DNA from: Paralichthys olivaceus
Lineage: Eukaryota > Chordata > Actinopteri > Pleuronectiformes > Paralichthyidae
Direction: 5' to 3'
DNA length: 64,000 bases
Assembly: GCF_024713975.1 (NCBI RefSeq)
Contig: NC_091110.1
Coordinates: 1,488,001-1,552,000, forward strand
The notes beneath the pieces were generated by a model. The model was given only the letters and a program-made list of their open reading frames with translations. It made no database searches and was not told the origin of the DNA. The position numbers and the translations under genes are program-made. Positions 11,613-25,400 of the stretch are shown piece after piece (the stretch's first letter is position 1; each line of letters starts with the position of its first letter).

Positions 11613-12889
11613 AACTGAAAGACAAAGCCCGTACAAGTAGGTGTATTCAGGAGACAAAGAGCATCACAAGACAAACATATGTATTCATGTCTGCAGCTGT
11701 TGTTTAGGATATGGGGGCAGGTTCCATCAATTAACCTCTCTTTGCAATTTATGCTTTCTTAGATTAAACAGTTTGTTGGCATTTTCAAATGTGGCAGCTG
11801 GTTAATATAGGGTGCTTGGACACCACCCCCTCTATCATCCTGAGACAAAAAGCCTGGAAAAATTACTATATAAATAATAATATAATTTAATTCGATTATT
11901 TACTCATACAATGCTCCTGGTAAACTGTAAGCACCTGTGAGCATTCAATAATAAGTTGTTAGCAAATTGCATGTGGTTAATAAATACTTATACTTGCTGG
12001 TGTGAATGGGGGTCCTTAAACTGCAGCAAATCCAGTAATTTCTTTACAAAAACACCCCAACAAGAAAAAAATGTGATAAAGGAGCTTGGTCTGGCCGACC
12101 TGATTTACAGATTCATCACCTGGTGTCTAGGACGAGTTTACAGTGTTCTGTAAAATACAGTGAACAGTGTTGCTTTTATTTATTGAAACAATAGATATGA
12201 CATAATAATGGCTTGGTCAAAACACACATTAGGTGGATATGCAGGTACACTAACAATACCAAGTTAGTATATTTCAGTAACATACCCATAATAATAGTAT
12301 ATAATCAAAGTTTCATAAGAATACTCACATTTTATTTAACCATATTAATTTAAGTAAAGTATTTTTTATAGAAAACTGATAAATCACATTCTGCCCAATC
12401 CCAACTGTGCCTGTAACACTTTGCATTTAATCATGCTGCCATGTATTGTCCTTGAACAGGACAGATGTCAGCTTGTTGCCAGCTGGATTTCAAGGTCAGG
12501 TAGGAAATGGGCTCCAGTGAGGTGGACAAGATCAGATAGGGCACCTCCACACCACACGATGGGTGCATTATGTTGATTAAGCCTTTTACTAAAGCAGAGA
12601 GGGCAAAAAAGGTGACTGAGAGTGTAATCGTTGGGATCTCAGTGACTTATAACAAAGGTTTAATGTGCTCTGACTTTAACCTGCTGGAAGTGTGCTTTCC
12701 CATTAACCACTGTCTTCATGCCCCATTTTAGACTGTGCAGGATGAGTCACCAAATAATTAAAACCATTGAGCAGGAAGAAAAAAGATACAGATGTTTATG
12801 TAAATATACTATAAAATAGTTTTTATAATAAGAGCTAAATGAACATGACATGCAATACCACAACTGTGACTATTTCACTGTGCACACCC
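11613..12889. other. No gene recognised
   Basis: AT-rich noncoding sequence. TCAAGGTCA at 12490-12498 matches the NR5A half-site but is isolated. Confidence 0.35.
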
Positions 12890-13393
12890 ATAGTCTCTCT
12901 CTCTCTTTTTCTCTCTCAGGACAACAACTTTACCATTATCACTATCATTAATTACAATATCTCAGTAATTAATTATTATATGAATTGTGCATGTTATCAA
13001 TAATAATTATGGTCTTTACACTGTTGTTTACATTTTAACTAGTCAGATCTGATATCTGATGGTGCTCAATTTTTCCCAGTCCCCCCCCCCCCTCCTCCTC
13101 CCCCTCCCCACTATCATTCTCTCCCCTCTTTTTCACCCATCACCCCTCTTCGTCCCCTTTTTTCTTTGCTCACCCCACCCAGTCGAGGCAGATGACCGCC
13201 CACATCGAGTCTGGTTCTAGAGGTTTCTCTCTGTTAATGAGGGAGTTTTTCCTGCACAGTCTCCAAAGTGCTGCTCATTGTGGGAACTGTTGGGTTTCTC
13301 TATATTTAATACGATTTTAAGGTCCTGACCTTCTATGTAAAGTGCCTTGAGATAATGTATATTAAGATTTGGCGCTATACAAATAAAATTGAA
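12890..13393 (+). mobile_element. L2-like LINE 3' UTR, plus orientation
   Basis: A TCTCTCTC tract, a C12 run at 13081-13092 and a C-rich stretch precede GAGTCTGGTTCTAGAGGTTT and the terminal AAGTGCCTTGAGATAATGTA, then GGCGCTATACAAATAAAATT. This is the standard 3' end of fish L2 elements. It meets a minus-strand L2 at 13394. Confidence 0.75.
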
Positions 13394-14300
13394 CAGAGAG
13401 AAGTGGAGAAGTGCTCAGTGCATGATGGGAGTTCCCCCAGCAGTCTAGATCTATAGCAGCATAACTAAGGGATGGTTCAGGACTCACCTGATCCAGAACT
13501 AACTCAAAAAGGAAAGTTTTAAGTTTAACTTTCAATGCTGAGATGGTGTCTGCCTCCTGAACCCAGAGTGGGAGCTGGTTCCACAGGAGAGGAGCCTGGT
13601 AGCTGAAGGCTCTACCTCCTGTTACTCTTACAGACTCTTGGAACCACAAGAGAGCCTGTGTTTTGGGAACCAAGTGATCTATTGAAGGGGCTTGATTGTT
13701 AAGGGCTTTAAATGTGAGGAGCAGGATCTTGAATTCTATTCTGAATTTTAAAGGGAGCCAATGTAGAGAAGCTAAGACAGGAGTAATATGATCTCTCCTT
13801 CTAGTTCCTGTCAGCACTCGTGCTGCAGCATTTTGGACCAACTGGAGAGTTTTTACAGACTTCCTGGGACATCCTGATAATAAAGAATTACAGTAATCTA
13901 GTCTAGAGGTAACAAATGCGTGGACTAGTTTTTCAGCATCCTTATATATTGCGCAGGTGGAAGAAAGCTGTCCTAGAGATTTGTTTTATGTGTTGGTCAA
14001 ATGACATGTCCTGGTCAAACATAACTCCAAGGTTGAAATATTATTACATTTTCATATGTCAGAAGAAGATCAAGAGTGTGATTTAAACAGTGAGTTGGTT
14101 TATTCGCATGTTGAGTGAAACCAATCGAGTTGAATGCTGAACTAAGGCTGTCGTTGGCAACATCTACATGATTGTTGAAATCACCTACTATAATGATTTT
14201 ATCTGTCCTAAGAACTAGTTCAGAGAATTCAGATAAAAATGGGGCAGGCAGACGATATATGATAACTAGATTAATTGGTTTATGTGATTTTAAATTTTGG
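13394..14300 (-). pseudogene. L2-like LINE, internally deleted (endonuclease part joined to 3' end)
   Basis: Minus-strand reading from 13990 to 13394 gives the C-terminal block ([20 protein letters not shown], then [20 protein letters not shown]). Positions 14030-14210 give endonuclease sequence (KIIIVGDFNNHVDVANDSL). The whole reverse transcriptase between them is absent, so the copy is an internal-deletion derivative. Confidence 0.8.
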
Positions 14301-14519
14301 ATGGATGAGGCTGATAATCAGATTTTCAAAGGATTTATAACTTTCTTTCGGTCGAGGGTTGATAGACAAGTCAGATTTAGCGAGTTCATAGCAGACTCCA
14401 TTTTCCCCACCATCGATAAGGAAATCCTTGCTAAAATGGTGGACTTCAGTATCTCGTACTCATTTCATTTTCATGAAAGAAACACTGCAAAAATGTTTCG
14501 ATAAAAAAATACAGCAACT

Positions 14520-16090
14520 TACTTTATTGAAATCATTATAAAAAAGGTCTTGAACTTTGAAATCAATATTATTATAAATAATAAATATTCTTTGGCATTG
14601 TGTTGCAGGCATGATTAAAACCAATTAAAAAAGATCTTATTCACCTGCAGTGCCAATTGGCAAATGTTTGCAAATTAACGTATTTTAGTTAGTTTACGTT
14701 TCATTTGCATATCAATGTGGCGATTGAGATGACATTATTAGATACAAATTTGACTGTATCCACCTCTAGTGTCTCCCCTTAAGGACAGTATATTAGCCTG
14801 TATGCTCTAACTTATTATATTAGCTAGTAGCTCATGCATGTACATTAGCAAGACACAAGTTAACTTTATTTGTTTTTGTCTTTTGGCTAATTAGCTGTAA
14901 ACCTGAGGCACTGGCAAATTAGTCCTTTGTTTATCACCACTCAGCTCCAACTCCTGACATCAGTGGATAAGGTCATTTGAACAAAAAGAAAGTGATAAAG
15001 TATGGTAGAATTTTACAACTTTACAAAGAAAATGTATCACACCTGAAGCATGGCAGGCTGTAATATGGTTACCAGTTGTGTGTGTGCATAGCCTGTGGTG
15101 GAAATTCATGAGAAGTTAAATAATATAGAGTGGTGAGACAAACTTGTCTTTATAAGTTTTATTTAAAGTAACACTAAGAGTTGCAGAGAAAATCTTAATT
15201 CAGCTGGACAGTGTTTATACACACAGGTGTGTTCAGAAGCTCTGACCAAGAACATCACAAGATGACACATATTTATACCTAGATGCAGTTGTTAGTTTCT
15301 TGTGTCCCTAAAAGTTCAGGTTTCATCAATCAATCCCTTGATGTTAGTAACGACAGCTTTCTGAAATGGGAGCAGGAAATTAAATCAGACATTGGGGATA
15401 AACACATAAGTCACTGAAACCGCACAAAGTACATAAAATCACATCTCCCTCATTATGTAAGGTGATGATAAGGTAATGGTGAATACAAGTAAAACAAAGA
15501 TACAATTGTTTATCAAATTTGTCACAACATAGACAACCTGTGGTATTGATTGCAGTAGGTTTACTACACCTCTGGTCTTAATCTGGCTCTTAAGTGGATT
15601 TGTGGCCTGTTGGATCACCTTCATTTGTACCCAGCTAACTCAAGATGATCAATTGAAACAATAAGAATAGTAGAAGGGAGGGAGTCATCCTGCAGAGTCA
15701 TTGTATCTGGTTTTAGATATCTTGGCTAACTGAGGCCTGAAGCCAGGCCAGGAATGTCTCACTGTGACATACATCCAGTCTACTCAGCGTTTGTCTCACT
15801 GTAAAATACATCTAGTCCACTCAGCCTCTGTATCACTGTAAAATACATCCAGTCTACTCAGAAGGAAAATAAAATGCTTCAGTTAAGTACATGTAAAGGG
15901 AAATTTGTGATTTTCAAAAGTACTCCAAAATGTGTAAAAACACAAAAAAAAAACTATTTCTAGTAGTAATGGGAGTAAATATGACTTTTCCACCTTTTTA
16001 TATTCATGTGATTGTCAGATTGCTCCCTTAATCATAAGACACATTTTTTGTTTTTATAACCAATTTTCTATTTATGTACTTTATATTATT
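14520..16090. other. 3' flank of nr5a, no feature recognised
   Basis: AT-rich. Three near repeats of a CACTGTRAMATACATCYAGT-type motif occur near 15760, 15800 and 15840. No coding exon was found. Confidence 0.35.
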
Positions 16091-16096
16091 TTTATT
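16091..16096 (-). terminator. Candidate polyadenylation signal for the nr5a transcript
   Basis: On the minus strand this reads AATAAA, 112 bases past the stop codon. It is the nearest canonical hexamer downstream. The surroundings are AT-rich, so a chance match is possible. Confidence 0.5.
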
Positions 16097-16207
16097 GTAT
16101 TGTATATATACTTACTAATATTCTGTCACTCAGCACTTAAAATGTAAAGGATAATTCATTGTATAAGACATTCATCACAACTTAGTAGCAACATGTGCAG
16201 ACAGTCT

Positions 16208-16461
16208 TCATGCCAAGCTGTGCCTCACACGGAGCATCTCAGTGAGCAGGTTGTTGCAGGGCACTTCACCAATAAGGTGTCTGCAGTACAGGTAATCTTC
16301 AGCAAGAATGCTGAGAGCACGTAACTCTGAGAGACACAGTAGCAGATTAGTAAAGCGTCCAAGGTGCTGAGAAGAGGTGCACAGGGTATATTCCAGGAGG
16401 GCTCCTTCAGTCTGCTCCTGCACACTCTCTATGAGCTGATGTTCTTCAAGTTCTTTAACAT
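16208..16461 (-). CDS. nr5a5: nr5a terminal coding exon (AF-2 and stop)
   Basis: This 254-bp exon includes the TGA stop at 16208-16210. It covers [19 protein letters not shown] and the AF-2 core LLTEML, then a short tail RVRHSLA. It corresponds to the last exon of SF-1/LRH-1. Confidence 0.93.
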
Positions 16462-19400
16462 CTGGTTAATGAGGAAAAAGGAAACCAGGAACCAATTAAT
16501 ATACCATACATAGAGTAAAACATCACCCCTTGTGTGATCAACTGGAGAATTGTAGAAGCACATTAGTTATTTTGTACATTCTTGACCCAATATTACATTT
16601 ACCATTTATAGTAATATATTTCAGCTCTTTAGACAGAACCTTTTTGGCCACACAGTTCCAGGATTTAAAGAGCAGTTCAATTTATGACCTCTACATATTA
16701 GGTAAATTAGATAGAAAAGAAAACAATGGCAATGTTTCAGATATGTATGAATGTAATGATTTTATCTAAAAGATACATGCCAAGGTGGAAGCTAGATGAT
16801 CTGCTGATTGTCCTTTTGTTGAATGTTTTATTTTCATAACTAGGCTAAAATAAATGGTATGTTCTCATTGCTCTACACAATCACTACAAATTACACCTTG
16901 ACAATTCCTGGGCCAATGAAATGTACAACCCAAAGAGCAGGAATTTTTGAACCCATTAACAGTGATTGATAACCTATAACTAGACTTTGATTGCTTTGGA
17001 CCAAATTCAATTACAGTCCCTGACATAGTTCCTGTGGCCCTGGAGAAGTTAATTTGGAAACTGGCTTTAATTGTGAAGTTGTCTGCATTATTAGACATTA
17101 AAAGGAATTTTGGTTAAAAGTACAATTTACCAATTCAAGTGATCATGTTTGTGTGGAACACAAAAAGTAAAATCTGTTACTAACCAGGGTTAAAGAGGAT
17201 GAGAAACTTGATACAGGCAAACTCTTGGCGGTCCACCTTTAGGATATGGAGCTTCTCAATCAGCTCTTGTCCACTCTGGAGCAGGTTGGCTAAGGTAGGA
17301 GATGCTGTGTCTGACAGCTGCACCTGAAACAACGAATACACATTTTGAGTACCTTATTGAAGTATTATCCTTTAAGTTAAAAATAAAATGAATGTTTGGA
17401 CTTAATATTAGTTGTTAAGGCTTTAGCCACAAGCTTGGACTCCATCTCTTCACAAGTTTTATTAATATGTTTTTTATATATACTAAATACTAAAGTTTCT
17501 CTCGGTTACATCATCTGTCAGCTGCTGGCTGAACTTTTAAAATCTGTGTCAGGCTCCACCCATTCTGTCTCTCAAATTGCATACAGGACTAGTAGCATTG
17601 CAAATCATAGGTGATGTTTGACACTTAAATTGTTTAATACATAGGACACAAGGGTTGCAGTGATTTATGGGACATCCACACAGGGTTGGGAGGTGGTGAC
17701 TTTACTTAGTACTGGCCACAACTAGACATTTCTGCTCAAGAGGAAGTAAAGATTGACCAATCTTAAGACCAATCTTAACATTCTACAGTCATTCTCTGAT
17801 CAAGTGTTAGTTTTTTTGGTTTTGTTGTATGTTTTGTTTGCTCTTTCTTCCTTCCACTTCTGTTTCTTTGTCTCCTGCAGGACATGTGTGTGGCAGAGGT
17901 TGAAAAAACAGAAAAGGCCTCCATACTGCTTCTGTGGTGTCATCCAAGTGTCCGCAAACCCCAACATTCAAATTCAAGGAGGTCATTTACACCATGTCTT
18001 TAGCCTAAATGTCCAATGATGTCTTCTGATGAGGTGCATGCAGGGAATGTTGGAAATGCTAATGTCCGGTATGTTAGCCACTTCTGGTAGACTTTTAGGC
18101 TTAAAACCCAGTGTAAATGACGCCGTCTGGAGTTAAATATGAATGTTGGGGCTTACTTCAATTGGATTCTGCTCTAACACTGTTTATCCCGAGACTATTT
18201 AGTTTTGTGGAATCAAACACTTCACCCACCCCTTCATCTGCATAGTGGTGGGTAGATAATGAGTGAATTTTTATTTCCAGGTGAACTATCCCTTTAACAA
18301 ATCATTTATTTGTCCCATCCACTAACCATACAGTACAGTGAAATGCTTTTCTATGACTCTCCTTGACATAACAATAAGATAAAAAGATACAAAAAATAGT
18401 TTACTATTTTGCAGAGAAAACATAAGAAGAGGAAGGAAGGAAGATATATATACAAATGTATAATGCAGACATGAGCAAGCTGTGCAACTGCTCCCGTTGA
18501 TTCAGAGAGAATGGTAGCTCCTCTCCTGCTTCGTGCTGAAGTCAACTCTTTTGTCTTGCTGACGTTGAGGTTGAGGTTGTTATTCTTACACCACTTATCT
18601 AGGCTTTTAATCTCCCCCAGATAGGCCCTCTTGTTGTTATTAGAGATCAGGCCCATCTCCACAGTGTCATCAGCAAACTTGACAATGGTGGTAGAGTTGA
18701 AAGTGGCCATGCACTCTTGAGTGTACAGTGAGTACAACAGGGGCTCAGGACACTGAGGACACTGGAGTGTTAAGGGTGAGGGAGGATGAGACATGTTTGC
18801 CCACCTGTACTGCTTGTGGTCTGCCTGCCAGGAAGTTGTGGATCCATTGGCACAGGAACAGGCTCAGTCCCAGGTCCACCATCTTGGTGGTGAGTTTTTA
18901 AGGAATTGTGTTAAACACAGAGCTGTAGTCAACAGCATTTTGACATAATTTCCCCACCTGGTGTTCAGATGACTTGGGGTTGTTTGTAGGAAGTATTCAA
19001 TGGCATCATCTGTTTAATGACTGGGGCAGCATGCAAAATGTAATGGGTCCAGAGTGTCAGGTATTGAAGAGGTGAGGAAGTTAGGGCTGGGCGATATGGA
19101 AAAAAATCTTATCATGATAATTTTTTTCATATCAATATCAATATACAGTTGTGGTAGTGGGGGGTGGTTAGTGTCGGTGGCAGGAGGGAGACAGTGGGCA
19201 GGTGGCTCAGTGATTGGTGCCAGGGAGAGAGTCTGATTGTGTACAGGTGTACTGCGTTGGCTAATAACTCTCTCCCCCCTTTTATCAGCAGTAGTGTGCT
19301 GGGACAAGGGCGGTCTCTCACACACACACACAGGAGGAGAAGCTGGAGGCAACCCAGGAAGCCCAGCAAAAGAACATTAAAGTATGCATGTGTATATGTG

Positions 19401-22400
19401 TGTACGAAACGAATAAAGGAAGTAAACCGAAACCTGACTGAATCATCTGTGACGAGAAACCCGCTGTGGCACGAGTCCTGCTACAACAGTATATTGCAAT
19501 ATAAATCAAATCAGCAGCACTGCCCTGAGGCGCATTACTCTGCACAAGAGACAACAAGTGACTCTGTCTCTGACCCCTAGTTCCGATCACTTTAACCCTG
19601 ATGTCCTGACTGTGCTTGTCATGTTACACCTTGTGTTGTGTAGCAGGTTTAAACATGTGTCTCATGAACTCTAGAGTGAATTAAACAACACAAAGTAAAC
19701 GTCAGTCCTGTATGTGTACTAATAACTTGTTACGGGGTTCATATTTTTTATATTGACTTGTTACGGGGTTCATATTTTATATATATATATATTATTTTTT
19801 TAACGTTGAACTGAACAAATCAGTTTACATATGACAAATGTGAGTGACGTTCATTTTATAAATCTTCATCATATCAGGCCAACATGAAATGCCAAGAGCA
19901 ACAGAAAATGTTTTGGGCCCTGGGACTCCTCACTCGCTCAGAGCGACACACGCATAAGATCAGAGCTCGTTCACGTGAAGCAGCTGCCAAGTGACTTTGT
20001 CGAAGATCATTGGAAAAAGTAGAACACCGAGTATCTCTGGTCACAGCTTTTCAATGATCTGCAGTTGGTTTGTACCAGGCTGGAGTTTCTGTTTCCTCCT
20101 CCACTCTGACCTGCTCTCACTTTAACTAATAAACACTCATCACTAGTTATCAGGACCTGATCAGTACGTGAAGTAACTTTTTGTGCTCAGTTCAACACGA
20201 GACGTGATCCTCACAGTCAAGACTCAGTGTTAAAATGATTGGAGAGATCCAGATTCATGATAGAACACCATTGATTAATAACTAAACACATGATCGTACG
20301 TTTGTCACCTAAATGACCCATAAATCATCATCTGTATGAACTGAACTTTGAACTAGTTATTTTTAAGTGTGAACTGTCACACTGTCCACATCTATGCAGG
20401 AGCCCAAACATTAGCTCTAGTGGTGCTGCTCCTACACTCTGTGCTGTGTGTGTCAACCTAACCTGACGGGGACTTAATTCTATTCCAGCCATATGATTTG
20501 TCTGTCCATGGATGGAATGAGTTCTATCAATGTTGTATCGACCATGTCATATATTTTTATTGAGTAAAAATTATATTGTGATAATTATGTTTATTGTTTT
20601 ATCGCCCAGCCCTAGATGAAGTGTCTGACCAACCTTTCAAAGCACTTCATTACAATTGAGGTCAGGGCTACTGGACGGTAGTCATTTAGACAGACAGCAG
20701 GTGTGATTTCTTTAGTAAAGGAACAATAATAGACCTTTTGAAGCATGTGGTGATTACTGCCTGTGAGAAGGAGTGGTTGAATATCTCTGTGAACACTGGT
20801 GCTAGATGGTTGGTGCAGGCTGTGAGGAACCATCCTGGAATGCCATCTGATCCCACTGCCATCCTGGTGTTTACTCTCCTGAAAGCCTTCCTGACGTTGT
20901 GCTCCGTGATGATGAAGTCGCTGTGCTGTGGTCTTCTCCACATGCATGCTGCTATTTGTTGAGGAATTTTTGACTATTCTCGCACATTACTGTATATTCC
21001 ACTATATATTATGTATATATAGTGTATAATACATTATATCTGTACAGGTGCATAGTGCCTGTCTAATTCCACAGATGCTCCCTTGTCTCTCTAAGCTGTA
21101 CCCAAGGTCAGGTTAGAGATAATGGACCAACCAACAGTGCATTGTAGTACACTACTTTCATATCTAACTCAGATGCCCCAGACAGAGAGGCAACAACTTC
21201 AACTCTCACCAACTTCATTGTGGTTTAGGAATGCATATTTACAGCTAACTATCCAATAGAATGGGAATACCTGCATGTGACAGAGAGTGACAGCAATTCT
21301 AGCCATTCCTTGGTGTGCTGTTAGAATGGGTGACACAAGTACAGGAAGATATATGGGAATGCTGTGGGATAAATCTTGACAATTGCTCATGTTACTCTGT
21401 TAGTGTTTGTATATTGTTCCACCTTCTGGTCTCCTTGATGCATCAAGTCTACATTAATATCTTCTGCATGAGACATCAGCTGCTGTATGAGTTCTCCTTT
21501 CACCAGCTTCCAGAATACTTTCATAACACTATTGACACTGTTAGTGCTGAGAGCCTGCTAGCGTAGTTAGTTCTGTTAACTACAGCCTTGAAGCGAGCAT
21601 AAAAGGTGTTCAGCTCATCAGTTAAGGACATATCTGCATACCGCATCTTGTATGCCGGTGTTTTAAAGTCTTATATTGTCCTCAGATCCTCCAACAGGAA
21701 GGTAGGTGGCTTGAATCCCATCCAATGACGAAGAGTCCTTTGGCAAGATACTAAACCCTGAATGGCCCCTCATAGATGTTGAATGCACTATTCGAAGTTC
21801 CTTTGGATAAAAGCGTCAGCTAAATGACATGCTTCTTGAGTAATTATGTTGGAACTGCAACTCCAGTTTCCTCCTGTAGCGCAGCCTCCCTCTCTGCACA
21901 CACTGTATGATGCAGTTTTTTATTCATCCATGTTCAAAGTGGAAAGCCCCCTGTTGTAGGCAGTGGTGTGGGATCGCAGAGCATCGCAGATGTTTTTATC
22001 CACCCACGGCTTCTGGTTTGGGAATGTTCTAATTGTGGCTTTCAATCTATCAATCAATAAAATTTAATTTTAACTTCTTTTAACTTTTAAAAGTTCTTTT
22101 AACTTTTAAAACTTTTGACTTTTAACTTCCCAAATCTATTGTCCTGTCAATCAGGTGAACCAAGAAGAACTTGGCCAGATGCTATGGTCACATACTGCTG
22201 GGTTCAGCCATGTCTTGGTGAAGCAGAGGAGGTTGCCTTCACGGATGCCCCTCTGGAACTTAACCCTGCCCCTGAGGTCATCTACCTAGTTCTCCAGAGA
22301 CTGGCTGTTGGCTAATGATTAAGTCGGACCTTAGACACCAAACACTGACCTGTTCCACTGTTGCAATAAACGCTTGAATGTGAGTTGTCTGACTGAACTT

Positions 22401-25400
22401 GGTTTAATCTATAAACTTTAAAAAAACATTGCAGATGCTGAGTTTGTTAAAGGTGGAACCATGTTGCATGAAGATGCCTGAATCCCACTTTGCCCCTTTC
22501 TTTTTTTGATGCTGTTACATATTAGATGTGACAAAAATTATAAATATTACCTCCTGCCCAGTGATCAGAAGCAAGCTGCCCTCCCTGCTGTATAGGACAT
22601 GTCCAGAAATGACATCCAGGATCAACAGTTCACTCCAGCAGTTGTGCAGTAACTTCATCTGATCACACACCTTGGAACAGAAAAAGAACAAATAAAGTTT
22701 GAATACAGTGTCATCACATCTTTTAGCAGAGTAATCCTTTAAGTTAAAAATAAAATTAATGTTTGGACTTGCTATTAGTCGGTAAGGCTTTAGAGACAAG
22801 CTTAGACTCCATCTCATCGTAAGTCTTATTAATTAATTTTGTTATATACTAAAAGACAGTTCCTCTCGGTTACATCATCTGTCAGCTGCTGGCTGAACTT
22901 TTAAAATCTGTGTCAGGCTCCACCTATTCTGTCTCTCAAATTGCATCCAGGACTGCCAGCATTGCAAATCATAGGTGTTGTTTGACACTTAAATTGTTTA
23001 ATACATAGGACACAAGGGTTACAGTGGTTTATGGGACATCCACTCAGGGTTGGGAGGTGCTGACTTTACTTAGTATTGGTGAAATGCAACCCGTCTTCCA
23101 TTTCTGCTCAAGAAGTAACTATTGACCAATCTTAAGACCGATCTTAACATTCTTCAGTCACTCTGATCAAGTTTGAGTTAACACCCATTTTAGTCCATAC
23201 TCACATATAGATTGAAAAACTGATTATTATATCTCACCATAGTTTCTGGGTAGGCAGCAAGATTAGTGTCACAATTCAATATCTGACCAAAAGTGAAATC
23301 TGGTCACAATCTTCCCTTCTGTTCCTGAGTTAAAGCATTGAATGCTGGTCATACATCTTTATATATACATACATTATTATATCTCAGTAGTTGACCTTTG
23401 ACCTTTCGGATATAATATGTCATGACTTCATCATTATAATACTTCCTAGAAAAGCACAGCTGAATCATGGTGCCTCTCTGGCATACCAATTTGTGTAAAT
23501 AAATCTATTTATAATAACCCCCCCATTTATATCCACTGCCTTGATGATGTATATGCAATTATGTACATACTTGTGGTACTATATGAAGATACCAGAGCCC
23601 AGAAGGAAACCCGGATATCGAATATGAAACCTGTGTACTGTCCTTGTGCTCCAAACACAGCAGTAAACCATGGTGTCCCTGGCACTCTAGTAAAACTTTG
23701 GTCACAATGCCTGCACTGCTGCATCGACAAGGCATCAAAAAGTAAACCTGACTCCCTTTCTTTAAGAGGTGGTCAGCTCCCTATGCTCACCAGACTCATG
23801 TCTGCAATAAGCCTCTGAAGACATAAACAAAGGAAAAACAAACTACATCATGTTGACTGTATGGTCATGTCAGAGATTGGGGTTGTAGGCTCTAAAATAA
23901 TAACAGGTTGAAATGTCAAAACATTTTCCTGTCAGATACTTTATTATTCAGTGGTATCACTTATGTTTTACAGGCAATGACTGAAGTGCAAATGATACTA
24001 CACAGCCACTACACAGTAGCATTATTCGGTAGGATGTTAACACAGAGCTGCTGTATAAACACCACTTTAATTTGAATTGGTCTTGTTGATATCATGTAGA
24101 CCACCAGGGACCACCAGGGACCGGACTGAAGCTATGCAGGTTTGTAATTTACCTGCATAGCTTCAGTCTGGTCCCTTTTAAGTGTTTCTAGTCTTTGTCT
24201 GCCTCTCCATCTTCTTCCTCTCTCTTCTCCTAATCCTCTCCCTTCATCTCTGTGCAGCTCTCAGCTGCTTCAGTCTGCAAACGAAGAAAACATGTATCCT
24301 GCTAAAGCCATGTCGCTGTTATCAGACAAAACAAGTCCAATTAAATCACTTGTTTGAGTGGCACCCCTAAAAGGTTATTATTTTTCTTATTTTTCTGCTA
24401 AATTAATTGCCTTTTTGGGAGACTTAACATACTTGAAAACTCACCAAATTAGAAGGGCGCGTTTGGTGAAAATTTACGTATTTTGAATGTCCTTGGAATT
24501 TGCATCTAAAAATGGCTCAATAGCGCCCCCTACAAAATTTCAATTAGGGTCTTCCTATTCATTTACTTTCGCCAAGGGTAATGAAAATTGGCACACATGC
24601 CTCCATACTACTTGTGTGGTGTCATCCAAGTATCACGACATTCATATTCGACTCGGAACAAGGTCATGTACACCCTGTTTTAAACCTAAAAGTCCACTAC
24701 TGGAAGTGGTGATGCAAGTGGATGTAGCCAAACGATGGTGTGCCCAAGAGTATGTTATGTTTTTTCTGTTGTTTTATTACGTCTGAAGATGTGGTTGCAA
24801 TTTACTTCAATTGTATTTGATATGGCTGCAATGCTGTTTACACCTGAAAAGTGTTTTGTGGACTTAAACACTTCACCCATCCCTCCATCACCATAGTGGT
24901 GATTGGATAATGAGTGAATTTTCATTTTTCTGGCCCTTTAACATCTCAGAGAATCACTGTCTGACCAGATAGTCACCATGGATGGTATTAGGTTGGCCCA
25001 CAGCTCCACTGTGAAGAACCAGGACATGGCATTTAACCCACACATAAACAAATCTCTAGGACAGCTTTCTTCCACCTATGCAATATTGAAAATTAAAAAC
25101 ATCCTTTCTCAGAAGGATGCTGAAAAACTAGTCCACGCATTTGTTACCTCTAGACTAGATTACTGCAACTCTTTATTATCAGGATGTCCCAGTAATTCTG
25201 TGTAAAGCCGCCAGTTGATTGAAGGAGAGATCATATTACTCCAGTCTTAGCTTCTCTACATTGGCTCCCTGTAAAATTCAGAATAGAATTCAAGATCCTG
25301 CTCCTCACATTTAAAGCCCTTAACAATCAAGCCCCTTCATACATCAAAGACCTGATAACACCGTTGTGATGGCGGGGTGTTGTTAGGGCACCAACTGCTG

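Larger units (their letters stand above)
18300..22100 (-). pseudogene. Rex1/CR1-like LINE, minus strand, interrupted by a hAT element and a SINE
   Basis: Read on the minus strand: about 22030-21850 gives a connector ([20 protein letters not shown]). 20800-20615 gives reverse-transcriptase sequence [20 protein letters not shown]. Coding then resumes beyond the hAT insertion with [13 protein letters not shown] (19070-19020), then FADDT and [17 protein letters not shown] (18680-18540). The 3' tail is at 18300-18360. Stops and frameshifts make it inactive. The clade name is tentative. Confidence 0.7.
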
